Source: Bemisia tabaci
Taxonomy: Eukaryota > Arthropoda > Insecta > Hemiptera > Aleyrodidae
Length of the DNA stretch: 64,000 nucleotides
Direction of reading: 5' to 3'
Assembly: GCF_918797505.1 (NCBI RefSeq)
Contig: NC_092797.1
Coordinates: forward strand, 15,885,372 to 15,949,371
The notes beneath the pieces are model-generated. The model saw only the letters and a program-made list of their open reading frames with translations, searched no databases and was not told the origin of the DNA. The number at the start of each line of letters is the position of its first letter. Position 1 is the stretch's first letter. Shown here one piece after another: positions 22,665 to 33,524 of this stretch. The position numbers and the translations under genes are program-made.

Positions 22665-23645
22665 TTGGATACATCCTCAATGAGGATTACTTTCTCGATG
22701 GATTTTCCTTTCTGCGGAATTTATGCAGGATTGCTTTGAGTTTAAATAGAGATAATCAAATAAACATGGCACATTGGCGCTGACTACCATTAAACATTTA
22801 TTTTAGGCGACTGCCCAATTGTCGAAGATCTTGTTGCAACTAGGCGGAAATTTAAACATTTCCTTTGAACATCTTCCTTGTAATATGCACAGTAAATTAA
22901 GTGTAGATCCTACATCTCGTTTTAGGTCAGGACGTGTGATACACAATGCAAAGTCAACTTTTGTAAAATATATCCTTTCTAGTCAAGTTTTTGTTTTTGT
23001 TTTGTTTCAAGTACTGCTGGATGAATTGCTGGTTGCGCTATTCTTCGTCATGAAACGCCTTCATTTTGTGGAGTAGGCAAAAAACATTCTCAAAGTCAAA
23101 GTAGTTGCATACCTGAGGATAACGTTGCATCATCACTCACCATTATGCCTTATTTACACTTGAAATGCATGGTTATATAAAACAATGTTCCACTTGTTGT
23201 GAAAAGTAAAACAAAATTTAAGAGTGAATGATTTTTCCGGAACTTTGCTCTTGTTTCGAGATGATTTTAGCCTATTGACGATCTACGCATGTTTGTTGAA
23301 AATAAATGGATGAAAAAATAAATTTAGAGCAAGATTCATTAATTATCAAATTGAAATCCGACGCAAATAAGTAGTATACTTAAAATTAATTTTTATTTGT
23401 ATTGCGGTACGCGAGAGAGGAAAAGAAAATCATACTTGACCATCAAAGTATATTTCACGGCATAGATTATCCACTGCATACTAATTTTGATTTTTTCTAT
23501 ATTACACAACTAAATCAATGTTCAACATCCTTGTTATGCATGCAATTTTGGGGGAAAAATCTAAAAATTTACCAAAAATGTAGTGAATTAATGTAAAGTA
23601 TGTGCTTACTCACTGATAAAAGGATGGAGGGCATGGGGAGGGTAG
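22665..23645. other. Unassigned AT-rich stretch
   Basis: No gene or transposon end was recognised. The 85-codon frame at 22819-23076 has no recognisable domain. Confidence 0.4.
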
Positions 23646-23653
23646 GGGTCATC

Positions 23654-23818
23654 CAGTGGCGTGGCGTGAATTGCGATATATCGATTGATCTGCCATTTAA
23701 ACCTATGGAAAAGGATCGATAAACAGGGTGTTCGCAGCGAACACCGTAATAATCGATGCTTTACCATAGGTTTAAATGACATAACAATCGATACATCGCA
23801 AATCACGCCACGCCACTG
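23654..23818. mobile_element. Family B hAT-type MITE with 8 bp target duplication
   Basis: The termini CAGTGGCGTGGCGTG and CACGCCACGCCACTG are perfect inverted repeats. GGGTCATC stands on both sides (23646-23653 and 23819-23826), an exact 8 bp duplication. The 165 bp body is nearly palindromic, with ATTTAAACCTATGGAAAAGG and a matching reverse copy, and it contains several ATCGAT words. Confidence 0.95.
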
Positions 23819-23984
23819 GGGTCATCGTAATATCGAAAGTCGGTGCATTGGCAGAATAGACTACCGTAAGTCTGTTTGCGTCAATAAGGACTCGATATCC
23901 ACTTTCGAATACAATTCCATTTTCTAAAGATCTGTGAACAATATAGAATCCCTTTGGGGGCCGTTCAAGTTTTACGTGCCACAT

Positions 23985-24235
23985 TTAGGTGGGAGGGGGG
24001 ATTGAGCCAGCGTTACAGTCCGTCACAGGGGGGAGGGGGGTCAAGCCCAGCGCGTCACACAACAAATCCGAGCGGGGGGCGAACAAATTTGAGAAAAAGT
24101 CGAAAATCTCGAACTTCATCAAGCTGATTTCTCGGCGTTTTCTTGATTTATTGAAAATGGGGGGTGGGGGGTAGGTCAGCGTTACGAAATTCAAAAGGGG
24201 GGTGTAAGGCTGCGTTATGGATACGTTTCAAGGGA
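23985..24235. repeat. G-run/CGTTAC repeat block
   Basis: Alternating GGGGGG runs and AGCGTTACAGTCCGTCAC / AGCGTTACGAAATTC / TGCGTTATGG words form a patchy repeat. It gives short glycine- or proline-rich false frames on both strands. Confidence 0.6.
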
Positions 24236-24239
24236 GGAG

Positions 24240-26285
24240 GGGAAGTAAAAAATCGGATGAAGTGCGCTATGAAATACTTGAAAGGTCCCTTTAGTTGATT
24301 TCATCTGTTGATCAGTTAAGTTTTAAACTCATCGTCATTTCTCTGACCAATTTCTACTGATTAGTTATGACTGAAGAACTGATTAAACATTTTCATTTCT
24401 ATGGTATTATATGAGATTTTTCCAACAATTTTCAAAACACAGATCTCTCGTCTCTCCTCGTGTGAAAGTCGATTCATTCTTGTATACGAAGTAGCTTCTT
24501 TGAATGTACTTATACAGCCACACTCTCTAAAGCGTTACCCGTGCTTCAATGTTGTTTTATCAAGTTTCATGTAGTTTTACATGAATCTTCGTCTTTTTTC
24601 AAACATTACTCACAAGCGTGACACTGGGGTCGGGGAAGCTATGTTTTTTTATCTTGATGTGTCTTCTTTGCATTCCTTGAAACCCACAAAGAGCAACGGG
24701 TTACTCTTTCCGAATGCCATAGAAATTTTCGTGAAGATTGCTAATCTCTAAAAGAAATTCAATCTGTTATTTTCTCCCACTATGTTTGATTTATTGTCAA
24801 AGCAAAAATAGCAGCTAGTTTCTTCCAAATTGGCAACCTCTAAATATTGTCTAAATACTCAAATATTGTTCAATCACAATGAAACTCCGCCAATGCTTGT
24901 TTTCAAGAGTGTCAAACCTATAAAGTAGCAAATCCAAAGAGAGAAATCTAAAAACAGAATCCGTTCAATCCTTAGGATACATGCATGCGTTTTGTATCAG
25001 ACGAAGAAGTGATAAAATTCCATCACATTTTTCTCTCTTTAGTGCGCAAACTCAAATGAGCATGATATACATATCAGCAGAGCATGGGTCCTAGATTTAA
25101 ATGTAACAATCAAGATTTCGTCCTCAATCATGCAATGTATCTCCAACTGCATATCTGACCGTTTGAGATTTATTAGAGAAAAAAATAATTATAATGAACT
25201 GCAATTAATTCAGCAATACAAACGAGCGGGAAATGTTAAAAGAAATTATCCCAATCATATAATGAGTGAGGAGTGAGGGGGTGGAGAGGAGGAGGGGTGG
25301 ACATCACTGAAATACTCTAGCTGGTTGAACAAACCAAATGAAGCTGTCTCCTTCCGGTATATGTTTTCAATTTGACAACGCGTGGTCGACAAGAACCAAA
25401 TTAAAAGCAGATGCTCTGAGAGGAGCATATCATCAATCAAATGACGATTAGATCGCAGATAGTTTTGATTTAAAAAAAGAAGTAGATCAGGAAATTGTGT
25501 CTAATTTGTATACAACACTTTCATTCTACCAAAGATACACATGTGGCAACGAATTATGGATTTTTCCCCCCTCAACTTTATGTAATCGAAGGGCAGAGGA
25601 AGAATGGTGCATGTTGCTTTACGTAATGTTCACATGTATATAAGTAGCTGATTTGAAAACCGCCAATGTGGGTGTCCCACTAATCATGAGTCGTTGAGTT
25701 AATCACCTTACACTCTGGAACATTTCTGCGCAAAGCACCCTCAATAAATCTCGTCTAACATTACGCACTGCCAAAAGCTCTCAGGCACGACTATGTTTAC
25801 ATAACCTTTGAGTCCAGGGAGTGACCTGAAGTTTTTGGTGAGATGATACACCCGTAAAGAGTTTTAAAAACATGATTGATGTACAAAAAAAGTAGGTCCA
25901 TGGTAGGTAAAGCTCTGCGTTGATTTTTTTTTAGCATTATGGGCCTCGATGTCTAACCTAAGGCTCCGGATATTTTAAAACTTTTGTTGAAAATGTAAGT
26001 TCACCTCCAAACACGGAATAATACATACTAAAAAGACCACCAAAAACGTTAAAATGTGCGTGATATTTTAAAAATATCAGGACGAATTTGTCTGGATCGG
26101 GAAGAGGTAGAGAATAAACACTATGAACTACCACCGGGTGTCCCTGAGGATGGTCACTGGTCAGTTAGGAAAATCACATCATTTGCCTCCATTTGAACAG
26201 ATTACACATCGACGGTTAAACTACAAAAATGCGTAACTCGGTCGCAGCGTTTCGCAATCTCCGCTATAATTTTATTTGTTAAAAA
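24240..26285. other. Long stretch without supported features
   Basis: These 2 kb are AT-rich with only short frames. No repeat shared with the rest of the window was recognised. Confidence 0.5.
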
Positions 26286-26289
26286 AAAG

Positions 26290-26465
26290 ACCGAACCAAC
26301 ATCATGGCTTGAAGTTTTCACAGAATACTCTTCATAAAGATAAGAATGATCACTGAAATTTTAAAAAAAATAACGTACATAAGTTTTTCATGTATTAAAA
26401 AAAGAATGACAGGAGGTCTCCAACGCCGCAAATCGAGATACGTACTTCTGCAGTTTCATAGTTGA
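26290..26465 (+). mobile_element. Family L MITE, degenerate copy
   Basis: The order AACATCATGGCTTGAAG, TTTTCACAGAATACTCTTC, GAATGACAGGAGGTCTCCAAC and GCAAATCGAGATACGT follows the copy at 61770-61965. The ends are worn. Confidence 0.6.
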
Positions 26466-26684
26466 CAAATCGAATCACATTTTGAATTTTTAAACAGCAG
26501 TATTGTCCTCTTTTCAAATCACGTAAAAGTACAGAGTAAACACTGTATCGTCATCACATGTTTTCAGTCCGATTAGCAAACCATGTCCAACCATTTGTTC
26601 TTTAGTCGAATATACACTTTTTATGGCACAAAAAACTATCGAATAATGAAATAATGTAAGTTCCGAGTCGAGGAGAGATAAAAA

Positions 26685-27393
26685 GTGGCACCGTTAACCG
26701 CATGTTCCCGGGTCCGATCAGGTGAGAAATTCAGTTCATATATACGCAAGGCGCCTTCATTCGATCGAATACGCAATTTGCATGACACTATGAATTTTCA
26801 AAGAGTAAAGAAGTGGAGGTTCTCGAGCATTGAGAAAGAAAGAGGGCCAAGGAAGAGTGGACTCACCGTGTTTACATGTGGACGGTTCCCGAGTCAAATC
26901 AGGTGAAAAATTCGTTTTATTTGTATACGAAACGCCTTCATTCGATGGAATGCACAATTTGCATGACACTATGAATTTTCAAAGAGTAAAGAAGTGGAGG
27001 TTCTGGAACATTGGGAAGGGAAGAGTGGACTCACCATGTTTACATGTGGACGGGTCCCGAGACCGATCAGGTGAAAAATTCGTTTTATTTGTATACGAAA
27101 CGCCTTCATTCGATGGAATACACAACTTGCATGACACTATGAATTTTCAAAGAGTAAAGAAGTGGAGGTTCCGGAACATTAGGAAGGGAAGAGTGGACTC
27201 ACCATGTTTACATGTGGACGGGTCCCGAGTCCGATCAGGTGAAAAATTCGTTTTATTTGTATACGAAACGCCTTCATTCGATGGATTACACGATTTGCAT
27301 GACACTATGAATTTTCAAAGAGTAAAGAAGTGGAGGTCCTGGAGCATTGGGAAGGGAAGAGTGGACTCACCGTGTTTACATGTGGACGGGTCG
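26685..27393. repeat. 168 bp tandem array, four units plus a partial fifth
   Basis: GTGGACTCACC recurs at 26857, 27025, 27193 and 27361, exactly 168 bp apart. A diverged first unit starts at 26685 (172 bp). Units carry GTCCGATCAGGTGA, TTGTATACGAAACGCC, CATGACACTATGAATTTTC and AGTAAAGAAGTGGAGG with only a few differences each. As 168 is a multiple of three, any reading frame runs on from unit to unit. On the minus strand each unit shows a GTGAGTCC splice-donor-like site, and the final partial unit joins a GC-rich island at 27394. Confidence 0.95.
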
Positions 27394-27491
27394 TTGATCC
27401 TCGTGGTGGCGGGGAGCGCAGACGGCAGGGCACATCGCTGGCACGAGATTACGCGAAGAGGAGGATCAGCTGACGGACCGGGTCGTGAGGC
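26830..27491 (+). CDS. Possible repeat-protein exon (56-residue repeats)
   Basis: The longest open frame in the window (about 221 codons) reads through three and a half repeat units and into the GC island. Each unit gives 56 residues containing VDSPCLHVDGS, GEKFVLFVYETPSFDG and LHDTMNFQRVKKW. The frame ends at a TGA that is part of GCGTGAGTG, so it would be open up to a possible GTGAGT donor. Against coding: array periodicity alone can hold a frame open, no known domain is recognised, and the minus strand offers its own reading (see the minus-strand first-exon candidate). It could equally be noncoding. Confidence 0.25.
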
Positions 27492-27639
27492 GTGAGTGTG
27501 GCGTGTGGCATCGTGCGCCTGCCGGGCGTGCAGGCCACGCTCTCGCCTCCCGCCATCCGCCATGCGCGCCGCCTCGCAATTTCCGCCACAGGCCCTGCCG
27601 CACCGCCGCTCACCGCTGCCACGCACGGGTCAATTTATA
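27371..27639 (-). promoter_or_regulatory. Minus-strand TATA box and GC-rich first-exon candidate
   Basis: Reading leftwards, TATAAATT (27639-27632) precedes a GC- and CpG-rich stretch. An ATG at 27563 begins about 64 codons (MADGGRRERG...) that stay open to a possible donor G|GTGAGT at 27370-27365. The exon-like end of this stretch is itself duplicated in the neighbouring 168 bp array. No protein family was recognised. The evidence is sequence composition and signals only. Confidence 0.25.
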
Positions 27640-28205
27640 CTTTTTCGATATCGAGGGCGCAGATGAGTCTTAAGGTGATTCGTCCTGGATTCTGGCAGGT
27701 TGAAATGGTGTGCGATATATTGCATCAATTAAGAAAAAAAATCTGAGTGGACTGTGAATTTTTAGCCGAAAAAAGGGACGATAGCCCCTGCGCACCAGCC
27801 TTAGAATCATGCTCAGCGAAAAACTCGAAACATGTTAAGAAATGAGGTCAGGATTTTTTACGAAAAAATCCCTCCAAAAACCATTTAAAAAAATATTTTT
27901 TTTATTTTTTAAAAAAATGTTTATCTAGATTTTACCATATTCTTTTATTGAAAATAATTCTTTTGACTCATGCAGAGGGGTTATCCGTCCTTTTTTTTTT
28001 TTTTATTAAACATTCAACACTTCCCGAGATTCTTTACTTAATCGATCCGATACATCGAAAGCAACTTCGACCCATGCCGCGCCAGAATCTGGGACAAATT
28101 ACCTTAAGTAAAGGTGCAGGATGGACGAGGGGTCCATGGCAGTGTTAACGCAGTCAAACCGCTCATATAGGAACTCAGATTTATTGGAGGAAAGATCAGG
28201 ATCAA
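27640..28205. other. Unassigned AT-rich stretch
   Basis: T- and A-rich runs (27890-27920, 27990-28005). No gene was recognised. Confidence 0.5.
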
Positions 28206-28212
28206 AATACGG

Positions 28213-28470
28213 AAACATGGAGCGGAGCATTGCGAGTTCACGCCTCGCGTCATCGTACCTTCAATTTTGCAGACGCAACACGGACATCCATCAAGTACGA
28301 ATAGTTGTATCTCTGCGCCGTCATAGCGCGCGACATTTTCTTACCTCCATATCCATATTGTGCCTAATTTTGTTTGTCTTATTTGTAGTGGCGCTTCAAG
28401 AGCTGAATGAAAAACTCAGTCAAGGATTGGGAGGACTAATTGGGCTTCGTTTTTCAACTTTTCCCCTAAC
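28213..28470 (+). repeat. Family F dispersed repeat
   Basis: A near-full match to the copy at 14035, from GGAGCATTGCGAG through CATCAAGTACGAATAG and CTGCGCCGTCATAG to GGGCTTCGTTTTTCAAC. The 117-codon frame across it is not a gene. Confidence 0.85.
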
Positions 28471-28492
28471 TTGAGCGACAATACAGTGGTAG

Positions 28493-28607
28493 CATAGAGC
28501 GGAGCATTGCGCCTTACATCATTGCACCTCCAATTTTGCTTGCGCAACACCCATCAAGCACGGACAGTTGTGGCACTGCGCTGTCATCAAGACACGTTAA
28601 GGTGTCT
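28493..28607 (+). repeat. Family F dispersed repeat, short copy
   Basis: Begins AGCGGAGCATTGCGCC and ends CTGTCATCAAGACACG. It lies about 20 bp after the previous copy in the same orientation, and is more diverged and shorter. Confidence 0.75.
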
Positions 28608-28985
28608 CTTGTTTCTGGAATTTTACCAAAGTTTCGGTTAAGTGTGCGAAACATATACTATGATGTGCTTTACGAATAAAAAATCCTTTTGAAAAAAAAA
28701 AAACAATGTTTAGAGGGTGAAGGACAAACAAATGACGCCCTAAAGGGTACTCTTCTAAAAATTAGTATTTTGGCAAGAGTTATGTCGTATCAGGTATTTT
28801 TTTTTTGACGACTACCCCCAGAAACACCAAATTCGGATCAAACTATTGACCTTACCATCGCTTCTGGGGGAATTATGAATGAATATAATAATATAAAATG
28901 AATAATAATATAAATGAATAATTATATCACGAATGAGAAGAGTGGGGACGAGGAAGGGCCAGTTTGTTACCAAAAAAGTGAAAAT

Positions 28986-29030
<45 letters not shown>

Positions 29031-29978
29031 TTTTTTACCGTCAAAAGCTTATGAATAGCACGGATAATACTTCAAAAAATATCAAAATTTGTACGTTTTT
29101 AAATACGGTTCAATTTGACCCGACTTAGAACTTTGCATATGAAAAAGGCGTTGGGCATCTAAGGGTTAACCTTGTGCATACTATTCAGGTTGTGAAATTG
29201 ACGTAAATTTTACGGATCTTCTCGTATAATGCGGCAATCATGCAACTCTGCATCATTATCGGATTGTCATGAAAATGTTTCAACAAATTGTACACGAAGA
29301 AGATTGCCATGAAGTGAGATTTGACAATCCTGATGAGATGCAGAACTGACTGATTGACAATGGATCAATTTTTGCGTTCAGTCTGGCTGATACGATTCTT
29401 GAATCACTCATTCAGTGCGACGAGCGCCTCCCTCTCTTACCCATCCGTTCTTCCCTCTAAACTTGGCTGCGTGCCGTAAATATTGATGACGCCATATGTT
29501 ACGGAAAGAGAACGGAGAGGGAAGCATGCTTGCGGGAAAATATGAACCTGCATTTTCTTGAAAGAAAGTGCCGTGATTAATATTGCAACTCTGCCTTTGT
29601 AATTCACCCAAAGAAAGCGAAATACACGCACAAACATTTTGTATCTTTTATGGCATTTCGTGGCATGATAAAACAAACCTGTTGCCTCCGGCCTTTCAAA
29701 AATAATCTGATTCGGAATTATTTGACAAATCTTTTTTATTCAAAAGCATTTTAAGCAAGAAACCGCCAAGAACAAAGATACTTTTTCCCATTTCTAAATT
29801 CATTAAGTCAAAGTATTTTAGTTCTTTTTTTAAAGTTAGGCATTTATGGGGTCAATTTTTGCAATTTTAAATGAGAGTGTAGTAGTTCGAAAATCTAAGG
29901 ACGTTGGATTTACCTGGGCAATATTCCTTACGGATAGTCGAAAAATTGTGGCAATTAACGTTTAAAGCTGGCGTTTTG
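28608..29978. other. Unassigned stretch with a poly-A tract
   Basis: A 37-base A run sits near 28991-29027, and an ATAATAATATAAATGA-type run at 28875-28930. No gene was recognised. Confidence 0.6.
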
Positions 29979-29986
29979 TTAGAAAG

Positions 29987-30367
29987 CAGCGTTTTGAACC
30001 CGTAGTAGCCATTGCGCCAAATGCTCCTAAAAAGTTGGCCATGTTCCCTAAAAGATGAAGACCATGGTCCAAAGTGGCCCAAAATAAATTTGCGCAAGTC
30101 TGAATTTTGTGGCCCAAAATAAATTTGCGCAAGTCTGAATTTTTTAAGAATAGGCGATCTCCTCGTTAATAGGCGCGGGCCAGAAAAATTCCCTAGGTAC
30201 GGATGCAAGTCCTGAAAGTGTATTTCTCGCGTATAACTTTCCACATAATGCGTTGTGATATATTAAAAAAAATTCATTTAGCTCCTAAAAATCTTCGATC
30301 GCACATATAAACTGAGCTTTACGAGTCTGATGACTCCTAAAACTCAAAGGTGCGTGTGGATTCACTG
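29987..30367. mobile_element. Family J hAT-type element, second copy
   Basis: Left end CAGCGTTTTGAACCCG and right end GCGTGTGGATTCACTG are worn versions of the ends at 16664-17046, and the internal TCCTAAAA and CTCAAAGGTG blocks match. Flanking TTAGAAAG and GCTGAAAG share the last five bases only. A 36 bp segment beginning GTGGCCCAAAATAAAT is tandemly duplicated at about 30074-30145. Confidence 0.7.
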
Positions 30368-30679
30368 GCTGAAAGGAGAAAGGGATATCCCTCGTAAAAA
30401 TTATGAAAAAAAAAAAAAACGACAACGCGGAACTTAAACGGAACCACGGCGACCCTCCCTCAACGGCCTAATCATAAGAAAATTCATTGGATTCTTGAAG
30501 AAGCCATGTAACGATTCCGAGGGGGAGGAGAGTTAAGTGGGTCAATTGCCCCAGGACAGGGTTGCTTATTGCCTGAACCTTGGGGTGATGAGTTTGAGCA
30601 AATTATGTTTTGCTGCTTCTCACCGGCTGAGGACGTGCCAAGAGTACAGCTCGCTCGCACGCCGGCGATGCACACTCGA

Positions 30680-30865
30680 TTGTGGCAAAATCGATTTTAA
30701 TCGATACTTCCGAGACAAGCTTGCGGGTCGATTGTTGCATCGTTATCGAATGATTTCGATCGATAGATATCATTGCTGAGATAGGGTTATATCGGATATT
30801 TCCATGCGGTAACGATTCACTAATTGATTCGATGGCGACAACCATCGAGTCAAGTCGATTCATGA
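30680..30865. repeat. ATCGAT-rich cluster
   Basis: More than ten TCGA words, including AATCGATTTTAATCGATAC, TTTCGATCGATAGATATC and TCGAGTCAAGTCGATT, fall within 180 bp. It resembles clustered DRE (TATCGATA)-type sites of insects, but could also be an eroded element. Confidence 0.35.
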
Positions 30866-30892
30866 CAGGTTTCGAGTTTTAAAGGGGCTATA

Positions 30893-31112
30893 GCGCTGTC
30901 TCCACTCGTCAAAATGGCGTCAAAATGGAAGCTCAAAATGAATCAATTTCAACAATAAGTGGCTCTAAGTCGGGACTGGATGCGATTGATGAGTGTTGCA
31001 ACTCAAAATAGAGCGGCACTACTCTATTTTGATCAACAATCGCGAACAGATCGTATTAATCGATTCATTTTGAGCTTCCATTTTGACGCCATTTTGACAA
31101 GTGGACACAGGG
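30893..31112. mobile_element. Fold-back MITE with about 55 bp arms
   Basis: AGCGCTGTCTCCAC, then TCAAAATGGCGTCAAAATGG on the left are mirrored by CCATTTTGACGCCATTTTGA, then GTGGACACAGGGCT on the right. Flanking TA is present on both sides (CTATAGC, GGGCTAAT). It has a 110 bp noncoding middle. Confidence 0.85.
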
Positions 31113-31186
31113 CTAATATCTTTGGAAAATTATCGAATGAGTTTAAACACTCTCCTAAATTATATTGAATCGTCTGGAGTTACGTC

Positions 31187-31450
31187 TAATTTTACTTGAG
31201 GTGCGCCACTGAAGGGAAGTCATGGGTATTCTTTGGTTAGGAAAAAAAATTGGGTTTCTTTTTTCTAATCGAATTCTCCATATCCTCAGCTGTAATTCAA
31301 GATTTTGTAATTGTAAGGTGATGTAAGATGTGTTTTGTAAAATGATGTAATTTTACTTGAGGTGCGTCACTGAAGGAAGGTCAGGAAAACAAATTCGGGT
31401 GTTTTTTCTAATCGAATTCTCCATAGCCTCAGCTGTAATTCAAAGATTAA
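31187..31450. repeat. Imperfect tandem duplication, unit about 161 bp
   Basis: TAATTTTACTTGAGGTGCG starts at 31187 and again at 31348. Both copies continue with CACTGAAGG and TCTAATCGAATTCTCCATA, then CCTCAGCTGTAATTCAA. Confidence 0.85.
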
Positions 31451-31833
31451 GTTTGTTTGTTTTCTTAAAAAAAGGAGAAAAAAGCAAGAAAAAAGATCTG
31501 ATCATCATTATAAGTAAGTTCTGCAACGTTTTATAACGCACCGACGGAACGTACACCCTGATAACACCTCAAAAACTTTTTTCTCAAACAATTAATTGAC
31601 CTTTCGGTGCACATTTCTCAGGATTTACTGGATGAATTTTCAAAAAAAAATTTCCCCCAATTTTTTTCTCTCACTACAGACAAGATGGGTTTCCCTGATT
31701 AAAATTCTTCCTCTTCAAAAAAAAAAAAAAAAAAAAACCGACCCCCCTCCCCATCTAGAACTTTACGTAATTTATAAGCAGCCCATCACAAACAAGTCCT
31801 TGCTTTGTCTGCCACATATCGTAGCCGCGTTAA

Positions 31834-32070
31834 GGAAGAACGTTAAATGAAAATTCGAATGACGTCAAATTTCTCTCGTTGAAATATATTTTTTTGTGAA
31901 AAGTTATGTACACATCCCTTGAAATTTTTCATATACTTTAGATCATATCAAAAATAAAATCATCTGAAAAACTGAAAGGAGAATATTCACTAGTTTCATA
32001 GAAAATTTGTATTTCATCAAAGGAAATTCAGCGACGTCCGAAGGCTTATACAAAGTTTTTCCTCAGCGCG
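31834..32070 (+). mobile_element. Family A MITE, degenerate copy
   Basis: CGCGTTAAGGAAGAACG on the left and CATCAAAGGAAATTCAGCGACGTC read with CTTATACAAAGTTTTTCCTC on the right keep the family A order. The tips are eroded. Confidence 0.6.
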
Positions 32071-32414
32071 GGTGGGAAATGCTCCCCTTTGCTGCATGAA
32101 TGCATTTCCTTCTATTGGCGTATAATATTAAGGATAAGCGCCGCACCCTCTTCCACCATGCAGACTCATGAATTTTACTTGATGACTGCGGGGCTTTCGC
32201 GAGGCCTATTTTAGGTCTCATAAATCAAAACCCTAAGCCTAACTGGGCATTGCATTAGCGCTTGGTGTCCAGATTCACATTAAGGTGACATTTCAACATT
32301 ACGGTTTTACGACTACGCGTCGAATATGAGTCATTCACCCACGTTCTGGTAATGTGGGAAACTGTTGCTCAGCTGTCTGATACGATAAAGCACAAAAAAG
32401 ATAGCCCGAATATA

Positions 32415-32640
32415 CGAATAAATAGGGAGGGAATTAAAACATGGGTAAACAAGGCTAAAACATTAAAAACACTAAAAGGCAGGACGTTCCGAGCTGTTAC
32501 CAGCTCATTTTCAACTGCAAAAAACACCCCAAAAAATCCTGAAAGTGAGCTGGTAACAGCTCGAAACGTCCTGCCGTTTAGTGTTTTTAATGTTTTAGCC
32601 TTGTTTACCCGTGTTTTCATTCCCTCCTTATTTATTTGCT
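32415..32640. mobile_element. Fold-back with hammerhead-like motifs (Penelope-type end?)
   Basis: Arms of about 92 bp (32421-32512 and 32545-32636) are nearly complementary, through AACAAGGCTAAAACATTAAA and TTTAATGTTTTAGCCTTGTT. Each arm carries CTGAAA-type bases, a 6 bp hairpin (GAGCTG-GTAA-CAGCTC) and CGAAACGTC (CGGAACGTC on the left arm). Such motifs are known from Penelope-like retroelements, where they are hammerhead ribozymes. Here the CUGAUGA core is not exact. Two mirror-image frames of about 97 codons arise from the symmetry and are not genes. Confidence 0.6.
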
Positions 32641-32689
32641 GATACTGCGGTATAAAGGTTTTTAACATTTGGAAGCCACGTAGGCTGCT

Positions 32690-33015
32690 AATGGAGATTC
32701 AAATCTATATACAAAGAAAACATATAGACGAAATGGAGCGATCCTAACGGTTGACATAGTTGCCAGATAGTGCTGATTTTTCAGCACTTTCCCCTATTTA
32801 AACACATGTAAAATATCTACATTTAATCGCACAATCTGGAAACTTTGGTCGAAACGGATTGTTTCCATAGTAAGGGGAAAATTATGAACAAGCCATAAAG
32901 TCTCGCGTGGTTAGTTAGTTCATTGCAACCATGCTTCCACCAATAGTGTCGGTTCATTTCCCCTTTGTCCTGTATGTCTATCGCCTTGTCTATCAATTTT
33001 ATGATCAGCCCGCTG
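32690..33015. mobile_element. Family G fold-back MITE, diverged copy
   Basis: ATGGAGCGATCCTAACGGTTG, CCATGCTTCCACCAATAG, TATCGCCTTGTCTATCAATT and the end ATCAGCCCGC match the copies at 43787 and 53407. The left end is poorly preserved. Confidence 0.6.
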
Positions 33016-33152
33016 TTTGGAACAGTGAACGAATTTTACCTTTGGATGCACAGGTCGGATCAATATGACCCGAGGCTTGCTAAATGCTCATACTCCGCGG
33101 GTTGTTTGAGGCTGGTATATGCGAGTAGATACAGGTCGTTGAATACATCGTA

Positions 33153-33363
33153 CACTCAAAAAAAGGTATGACTCTGAGACCCATAAAAAATGGCTCGGAG
33201 ATCCATGATTTCTAACCAAAGTGACTTACCGTCTGCAGTATGGCTTTCTGAGCCATACTTTATTGGTCGTGAACCTATAAACATGGTGACGAACTATATT
33301 TTATGGCTCCATGATCCATAACTCGGCCGGTTAGTCACTCCTCCCATACTTGTTTTTTGAGTG
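33153..33363. mobile_element. TA-flanked MITE with ATGGCTC/GAGCCAT motifs
   Basis: CACTCAAAAAAAGGTATG and CATACTTGTTTTTTGAGTG are inverted ends with TA at 33151-33152 and 33364-33365. The interior repeats ATGGCTC, GATCCAT and GAGCCAT words in both directions. No protein is encoded. Confidence 0.85.
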
Positions 33364-33524
33364 TAAGAAAAGAAACGAATGTCAAATTGGAAAAAAAGGA
33401 GAAAAATCGAATGTCAACACAGCCACAGAAGAAACTAGAGGAGACGTTATTTCAGGCCCATTGTCTAACTGTTCTCCCGAATCCAAGCGACACTTCATCG
33501 ACAGCATAGATGAGTTTATGCGTC

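Noticed and set aside
26857..27393. CRISPR-like array
   Set aside because: The 168 bp units are contiguous with no short repeat/unique spacer pattern, and the context is eukaryotic.
29867..30244. 125-codon minus-strand open frame
   Set aside because: It overlaps the hAT-type element at 29987-30367 and its internal duplication. The repeated residues come from the 36 bp tandem copy.
32352..32668. Two nearly identical proteins on opposite strands
   Set aside because: They are mirror translations of the fold-back arms and have no independent support.
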